DNA of 5,640 nt from assembly GCA_023420435.1 (NCBI GenBank), contig JAEZWE010000160.1, positions 1 through 5,640 on the forward strand. The letters are read 5' to 3'. The stretch is from Bacteroidota bacterium. GTDB taxonomy: Bacteria; Bacteroidota; Bacteroidia; Flavobacteriales; Weeksellaceae. Below are positions 1 through 3,585 of the stretch, one piece after another. The position numbers and the translations under genes were made by a program. The notes beneath the pieces were generated by a model. That model was given only the letters and a program-made list of their open reading frames with translations, made no database searches and was not told the origin of the DNA. Numbering within the stretch: position 1 is the first letter of the stretch; the number at the start of each line of letters is the position of its first letter.

Positions 1-433
1 CCGTGAAATACTGCAAAAGTTTTGGATTTTTGGGATCAAAAAGTTTTCTAAAATAAGCATACACAGAAAAGGTCTTTTCGTTGAATAATATTAGAGGCAA
101 ATATTTTGGAAGATGTGAAATTTGACCGGCTTTTATAAATCTGGATTTTTCTTTTTGAGATTTTATACTTCCCAAAATAATGGTTTTTGCAGCAGGCTTT
201 TTTCTGTTTATTTCCTGAACAATGATGCCACCAAAAGAATAACCCAATAAAAAGAAAGGTTTTGAATCATCAATTAGTGCCGTAAATCGGTCAATATAGT
301 GTTCAAAAGTTTCATTTGTCTGTGGTATTAACCAATCCAGAAAACAAATTTCAAATTCATCTGGAAATGAAAGTCTTTCCAAAACTTTAAAATCAGCGCC
401 TAATCCGCTAACGATATATAATTTCGTCTTCAC
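1..433 (-). CDS. alpha/beta hydrolase, N-terminal part (C-terminus beyond window)
   Basis: This is the first 144 residues of an alpha/beta-hydrolase-fold protein that runs off the low-coordinate end. The start is the GTG at 433-431: an in-frame TAA lies a few codons upstream, no ATG is available in between, and the first residues (KTKLYIVSGLGAD) already form the first core strand followed by the oxyanion-hole turn. The nucleophile elbow is G-Y-S-F-G-G at residues 64-69, with Ser66 as the presumed catalytic nucleophile. It follows a typical strand (PFFLLG) and precedes a helix (IIVQEI). The acid and histidine of the triad would lie in the missing part. There is no signal peptide, so the protein is probably cytoplasmic. 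The substrate cannot be told; an esterase, lipase or thioesterase-like role is possible. It is separated from the upstream yceI-like gene by a terminator and has its own -7 box, so it is likely transcribed alone. Confidence 0.85.
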   Translation of the reverse strand, partial: MKTKLYIVSGLGADFKVLERLSFPDEFEICFLDWLIPQTNETFEHYIDRFTALIDDSKPFFLLGYSFGGIIVQEINRKKPAAKTIILGSIKSQKEKSRFIKAGQISHLPKYLPLILFNEKTFSVYAYFRKLFDPKNPKLLQYFT

Positions 434-456
434 AAAAAAGAATTAAGATTAAGATT

Positions 457-464
457 CAAAAATA
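457..464 (-). promoter_or_regulatory. -7 promoter element of the hydrolase gene
   Basis: Reading the minus strand, TATTTTTG is an exact match to the Bacteroidota housekeeping -7 consensus TAnnTTTG. It ends 23 nt before the GTG start at 433, which predicts a very short leader. It directly abuts the U-run of the preceding terminator. I find no TTG at the expected -33 distance, because that place is taken by the terminator hairpin. The call is therefore based on the -7 box and its position only. Confidence 0.5.
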
Positions 465-490
465 AAAAAAGGACAGTAAAAACTGTCCTT
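464..490 (-). terminator. Rho-independent terminator of the yceI-like gene
   Basis: A perfect 9-bp inverted repeat, AAGGACAGT at 469-477 and ACTGTCCTT at 482-490, encloses a 4-nt loop. On the minus strand it is followed by a run of seven T (464-470). It lies 24 nt past the stop codon at 515. A weaker AT-only hairpin (496-502 with 507-513) sits between the stop and the terminator and may be incidental. Confidence 0.88.
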
Positions 491-514
491 ATTATTTCAA
501 TTTTGAAATTGAAT

Positions 515-1111
515 TTATTGTGTACTAAGGTTTACCACAAAATCAATTTGATCTTTAATGATAAAATCTCTGATTGATGATCTGTAAAAAGCTTTAAAAT
601 CCTGTCTGTTTAAAGAAAATTTGGCAGATTGGAAATTTACAGAATATCCATTGGTTTTAATATTAGCAGGAAAAGTAATGGTTTTTCTAATTCCTTTAAT
701 AATGATATTTCCTACAACTTCTGTATTATACTCAGAATTTTTTAGAGGAATAATTTTGGTAATGGTAAATTTTGCGATAGGATATTTTTTAACATCAAAA
801 AAATAATAATTTTTTAAATCATCTGTTAATTTTTTTTGATCTTCTCCTTCTAAATCTGTGTTCTGCAGCGATCTCATGTCAATTACAAAATCGCCTCCAA
901 TAACCGTTTGGTTTTTAAAATGGAATTTTCCATTTTTCAGTTTTACAAAACCGGTGTGTGTTGTGGGCTCTGTTTTCACCACTTTGTAACCAAACCATCT
1001 GATATCGGAAGATGCCACTTTTACAGATCTTTCTCCATTTACTTTCCTTTTTTGTGCCAGTGTGAAAGTTACACTCAAAACAGTTAACAGTAATAGAAAT
1101 AATTTTTTCAT
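515..1111 (-). CDS. YceI-family periplasmic lipid-binding-like protein
   Basis: The 198-residue protein carries a Sec signal peptide: two lysines, a leucine-rich core (residues 4-18), then T-L-A before Gln20, so cleavage near residue 19 or 20 is expected. The mature part, about 178 residues, has the YceI layout. It opens with a strand pair in which T-H-T-G-F-V-K-L (51-58) matches the family's H-x-G-x-F pattern. Next comes G-G-D-F-V-I-D-M (72-79) and a helix leading to Y-F-F-D-V-K-K-Y-P (103-111), where the family has L-x-S-x-x-F-F-D-x-x-x-Y-P. It then has G-N-I-I-I-K-G (134-140) and a closing strand I-D-F-V-V-N-L (189-195). YceI proteins fold as lipocalin-like barrels, and several bind isoprenoid chains; the ligand here is unknown. 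Periplasmic location is inferred from the signal and from the lack of a lipoprotein cysteine. The gene has its own -7 box and terminator. The ATG at 1111 is chosen because the signal peptide starts there. Confidence 0.92.
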   Translation of the reverse strand: MKKLFLLLLTVLSVTFTLAQKRKVNGERSVKVASSDIRWFGYKVVKTEPTTHTGFVKLKNGKFHFKNQTVIGGDFVIDMRSLQNTDLEGEDQKKLTDDLKNYYFFDVKKYPIAKFTITKIIPLKNSEYNTEVVGNIIIKGIRKTITFPANIKTNGYSVNFQSAKFSLNRQDFKAFYRSSIRDFIIKDQIDFVVNLSTQ

Positions 1112-1132
1112 TCTCTTTTAATTATCGTTGAA

Positions 1133-1140
1133 CAAATATA
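1133..1140 (-). promoter_or_regulatory. -7 promoter element of the yceI-like gene
   Basis: TATATTTG on the minus strand is an exact match to TAnnTTTG and ends 21 nt before the ATG at 1111. The leader would be roughly 15 nt and contains the A/G-rich AAAAGAGA immediately before the start, the only candidate ribosome-binding sequence. No clear TTG element is seen 17-23 nt further upstream. Confidence 0.55.
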
Positions 1141-1206
1141 AAAAAACTAAGCATATATCCCTATAATTATAAAAATATTTCGCCAAATTTTGAAAGTTTA
1201 TTTAAT

Positions 1207-1239
1207 AAAAAAAACTTCAATGGTTAGATTGAAGTTTTT
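1207..1239 (-). terminator. Rho-independent terminator of the glucokinase-family gene
   Basis: An 11-bp perfect inverted repeat, AAAAACTTCAA at 1210-1220 and TTGAAGTTTTT at 1229-1239, has an 8-nt loop. On the minus strand the stem runs into a T-rich tract (eight T at 1207-1214, partly inside the stem). It starts about 24 nt after the stop codon at 1264. The A and T arms make it nearly symmetric, but there is no plus-strand gene upstream for it to serve. Confidence 0.87.
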
Positions 1240-1263
1240 CTATTATGTTAAATATAACTATTT

Positions 1264-2316
1264 TTATTCTTGGGAAAAACCTGCATAAGTAGCGGCTCCG
1301 TTCATAATCATTTTTTCATTTACAAGTAAATAAATAGGAATTCCTTTCAACAATCTGTCCATCTTATCACTAATCATAAACTTGTCGTAAAAACGTTTGT
1401 TATCAATATAATCTTTAAATAAAATAGGTAATTCTCCGCCGATTAATAAGCCTCCTGTAGCTTTCAGTTTTAGAACAAGACTATTGGCTTCCCGGGCTAA
1501 AAATTCTAAAAAAGTATTAATCGCTATAGTACAAATCTGTTCATTATCTTCCACTGCCGAACTATAAAGAACATTTGAAAATTCTTCATCACTTTGCATT
1601 TTGGCAATGAATTTTTCGGACATAGGATGTCTTTTTTCGTCTCTTAAAAATCTAAAAATATTGAATAAGCCATTTTTGGAAAGGACAGATTCCCAACTTA
1701 CAATTCCATAAATTTTATTGAGAAATTGATAAAATTCAACTTCCACCGTAGTTCTGGGAGAAAATTCTGAATGTCCGCCTTCTGTTGCAAAAGGCCGGAG
1801 ACATTTTCCATCGAAAAATAATCCTGCTTCTCCTAATCCATTTCCCGGAGAAAGTATGGCTAAATTTCCGGTTGATGGAGTTTCTATTTTATTAACGGGA
1901 ATTAAACATTCTTCCGAAATATTGGCCAAACCATAGGCTGATGCTTCTAAATCATTAATTAAAAAAACTTCGGAAATTTGGGTTTCATTTTTTAAAACTT
2001 CCACATCCAAACTCCATGGTAATCTGGAAGATTCCCCCTGATTGTTAATAACAGGTCCCGGAAATCCTACGGATAAACGATCAATACTGCCAAACTTATT
2101 TTCTGAAATAAATTGATCTACAATTTCTGAAAATTTTGAAAATTCCTGTGTAGGAAATTCTTTTTCTGTTTGCAAAACCGCTTTTTGGTTTTCGGTGATG
2201 TAAAACCCCAGAGTACAAACCTTTTCGCGTAAATCTGCAGATATTATTTTTATTCCTTCATTGGCAGGATTACTTTTGCCTGGTAAAAACAAAGGAAATT
2301 TGTTATTGGAATCCAT
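1264..2316 (-). CDS. glk: glucokinase-family protein (Glk type) with altered phosphate loops
   Basis: The 350 residues match the bacterial glucokinase family (ATP + D-glucose to glucose 6-phosphate, cytoplasmic) by motif order, and the length is slightly above the roughly 320 of E. coli Glk. After an N-terminal extension (residues 1-22), the first phosphate loop reads I-I-S-A-D-L-R-E-K-V-C-T-L. Asp28 is kept, but the usual G-G-T is R-E-K (30-32). V-G-F-P-G-P-V (83-89) matches the family's S-V-G-F-A-C-P-I segment. L-I-N-D-L-E-A (119-125) carries Asn121 and Asp122, equivalent to the catalytic base. The second phosphate loop is S-P-G-N-G-L-G (156-162) instead of G-T-G-L-G. E-G-G-H-S-E-F-S-P (179-187) and Glu209 in E-S-V-L-S give the glucose ligands. 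G-G-L-L-I-G-G-E-L-P (288-297) is the adenosine loop. Sugar site and fold thus look complete while the nucleotide-phosphate contacts diverge, so family membership is firm and glucokinase activity is not. The gene is monocistronic, with its own -7 box and terminator. Confidence 0.87.
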   Translation of the reverse strand: MDSNNKFPLFLPGKSNPANEGIKIISADLREKVCTLGFYITENQKAVLQTEKEFPTQEFSKFSEIVDQFISENKFGSIDRLSVGFPGPVINNQGESSRLPWSLDVEVLKNETQISEVFLINDLEASAYGLANISEECLIPVNKIETPSTGNLAILSPGNGLGEAGLFFDGKCLRPFATEGGHSEFSPRTTVEVEFYQFLNKIYGIVSWESVLSKNGLFNIFRFLRDEKRHPMSEKFIAKMQSDEEFSNVLYSSAVEDNEQICTIAINTFLEFLAREANSLVLKLKATGGLLIGGELPILFKDYIDNKRFYDKFMISDKMDRLLKGIPIYLLVNEKMIMNGAATYAGFSQE

Positions 2317-2332
2317 AATTTTGAGCTTTAAC

Positions 2333-2340
2333 CAAAGATA
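2333..2340 (-). promoter_or_regulatory. -7 promoter element of the glucokinase-family gene
   Basis: TATCTTTG on the minus strand is an exact TAnnTTTG match ending 16 nt before the ATG at 2316. The -33 position would fall at the edge of the terminator of the upstream outer-membrane-protein gene. No TTG is present there, so only the -7 part is supported. Confidence 0.55.
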
Positions 2341-2354
2341 AAAAGAATAGTTTA

Positions 2355-2392
2355 TAAAAAAAGCCTTTTCAAATAAATTTTGAAAAGGCTTT
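2355..2392 (-). terminator. Rho-independent terminator of the outer-membrane-protein gene
   Basis: A 14-bp perfect inverted repeat, AAAGCCTTTTCAAA at 2360-2373 and TTTGAAAAGGCTTT at 2379-2392, has a 5-nt loop. It is followed on the minus strand by a T run (2356-2362, partly in the stem). It is the longest perfect stem in the window and lies 22 nt past the stop codon at 2415. Confidence 0.92.
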
Positions 2393-2414
2393 CATAATAA
2401 TTATTTCAAATGGT

Positions 2415-3002
2415 TTATTTTCCTAAAGGAATGTTATAAGAAACACCCAATCCTAATGAACCTGCATTGTATTTTTGAGTTCCGATTTCTCCTTCATCCC
2501 CTGTAAAAACTTTTTGATATTGCAATGCAAAATTCCAATCTTTATTGTGGTATCCAATTTCAGGTTTTATATAAAAACCACCATCCGGTCTTGCAACAGC
2601 AGCGTTTGAAGCTACAGCATCATCACCAACGATGAAACCATACCCTAAATCAGTTCCTAAATAAAATCCACTGTCTTTTGGATAAAATCTAATTAATGCC
2701 GCTGCAGGAACTACTCCAAAATCATTATTATCAATAGCTCCGTTTTCGCGACCAAAATAATGTGTGTATCCTGTAGCTAAACCTAATCCAAAACCTGGAG
2801 TTACCAAATGCTGATAAGCAACATCTAATCCAACAGCAGCAGAAGCATTTTCAGCTGGAACTGCTAAACCAACATTTGCACCAACTTTAATCATATTTCT
2901 CATAGAAATATTGTCAAATTTTTGTGCTTCTGTTTCTTGTGCGGATACCATAGCTGTAGCTAAAATTCCTAATCCTAGAATTGTTTTTTTAATCGTCTTC
3001 AT
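2415..3002 (-). CDS. small outer-membrane beta-barrel protein
   Basis: The 195-residue protein starts with a clear Sec signal peptide (M-K-T-I-K-K, a hydrophobic stretch to about residue 18, then V-S-A before Gln22). The mature chain is a series of alternating polar and apolar strands rich in Gly, Tyr and Phe. About eight can be drawn: near 38-49, 53-67, 70-83, 96-108, 112-125, 141-151, 154-166 and 179-192. Turns are short and D/N-rich loops such as E-N-G-A-I-D-N-N-D-F (86-95) intervene. This fits an eight-stranded OmpA-transmembrane or OmpW-like barrel of the outer-membrane beta-barrel superfamily. There is no peptidoglycan-binding domain, so this is the barrel alone. The last strand ends S-Y-N-I-P-L-G-K rather than in a terminal aromatic residue. 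The function is unknown; such barrels range from small pores to structural proteins. It has its own strong terminator and a long AT-rich upstream region in which I could not identify a promoter. Confidence 0.85.
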   Translation of the reverse strand: MKTIKKTILGLGILATAMVSAQETEAQKFDNISMRNMIKVGANVGLAVPAENASAAVGLDVAYQHLVTPGFGLGLATGYTHYFGRENGAIDNNDFGVVPAAALIRFYPKDSGFYLGTDLGYGFIVGDDAVASNAAVARPDGGFYIKPEIGYHNKDWNFALQYQKVFTGDEGEIGTQKYNAGSLGLGVSYNIPLGK

Positions 3003-3270
3003 AATTTCTAAATTTTAATGTTAATTTTAAATTTTACTTGTTTCTTCCTTGAAAATTCTATGCCATAGTAATTGATAAATTTAGTTTTAATCACTAATTG
3101 ACGCTTAAAGTTTTAAAAATCAGTATATTAATTTTAAACATCCGTTTGATTCTGTAAACTTTTTTTATTATTTTGAAAGAAAATTTTTTACTTTAAAATA
3201 AAAACAAGAGCAAAATAAATTTTTTAATAACTAATTTCTAAATTTTTGCAATCTAGTGGAGATTAAAAAG
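3003..3270. other. AT-rich intergenic region upstream of the outer-membrane-protein gene
   Basis: The roughly 270 bases between the barrel-protein start and the terminator of the small upstream gene hold no ORF of convincing composition on either strand. There is no tRNA-like fold and no strong hairpin. It should contain the barrel gene's promoter, but no exact TAnnTTTG is present on the minus strand. Near matches such as TAAATTTA (about 3080-3090) and TTATTTTG (about 3211-3218) lack a partner TTG at a suitable distance. The last 50 bases before the ATG are almost pure A/T with no Shine-Dalgarno site. Confidence 0.5.
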
Positions 3271-3272
3271 AT

Positions 3273-3299
3273 AAAAAAAACCTCAAAAATTGAGGTTTT
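3273..3299 (-). terminator. Rho-independent terminator of the small membrane-protein gene
   Basis: A 10-bp perfect inverted repeat, AAAACCTCAA at 3277-3286 and TTGAGGTTTT at 3290-3299, has a 3-nt loop. On the minus strand it is followed by eight T (3273-3280, partly in the stem). It begins only 4 nt after the stop codon of the 42-residue ORF, which supports that ORF as a real transcribed gene. Confidence 0.87.
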
Positions 3300-3303
3300 A
3301 GAA

Positions 3304-3432
3304 TTAAATTCCAGTTGTTTTTATGGCTTCTTTTTTCTTCCGAATTTGCCTTTCTTCAAATTTTTTAACAATATAACCTACTACAAAAGGCGCAACCCAC
3401 ATAAGGATTCTTCTTAAAAGTGTTGGATTCAT
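3304..3432 (-). CDS. 42-residue basic single-span membrane protein, function unknown
   Basis: An ATG at 3432 opens a 42-codon frame ending in TAA at 3304-3306. The product has a short N-terminus with two arginines (residues 7-8), one hydrophobic segment (about residues 9-22, containing L-M-W-V-A-P-F-V-V-G-Y), a K-K pair at 23-24, and then a charged, probably helical tail (F-E-E-R-Q-I-R-K-K-K-E-A, 25-36) ending T-T-G-I. This layout of a transmembrane helix followed by a basic amphipathic tail is typical of small inner-membrane proteins. I do not recognise a named family. The case for a gene rests on its snug fit between two minus-strand terminators, that of pnp upstream and its own immediately downstream, and on a composition that makes a sensible membrane protein. 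No Shine-Dalgarno site is visible. A near-match -7 box (AATCTTTG, 3489-3496, one mismatch) lies about 57 nt upstream. Confidence 0.72.
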   Translation of the reverse strand: MNPTLLRRILMWVAPFVVGYIVKKFEERQIRKKKEAIKTTGI

Positions 3433-3528
3433 AATTTATATTTTTATTGAAATACTATTTGCAATTAGCAAGCCAAAACAATCACGTACAAAGATTCTGA
3501 AAAGATATTTGAGAATAGTACAAAGTTC

Positions 3529-3567
3529 AAAAAAAACTTCGGTGAAGTTTGAAACTTTACCGAAGTT
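3529..3567 (-). terminator. Rho-independent terminator of pnp
   Basis: An outer 9-bp perfect stem, AACTTCGGT at 3535-3543 and ACCGAAGTT at 3559-3567, can be extended past one mismatch by an inner AAGT/ACTT pairing around a 5-nt loop. On the minus strand it runs into eight T (3529-3536, partly in the stem). It lies 19 nt past the pnp stop codon, so pnp is the last gene of its transcript. Confidence 0.9.
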
Positions 3568-3585
3568 ATACAATAACCACTATTT

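Noticed and set aside
496..513. Inverted repeat TTCAATT/AATTGAA just after the yceI-like stop codon
   Set aside because: It is a 7-bp stem of nearly all A/T. The stronger GC-containing hairpin with a U-run 6 nt further on is the better terminator, and this one is expected by chance in AT-rich DNA.
621..806. Plus-strand 61-codon frame that looks like a two-helix membrane protein
   Set aside because: It lies wholly antisense to the YceI domain. Hydrophobicity arises because T-rich antisense codons encode I, L, F and V.
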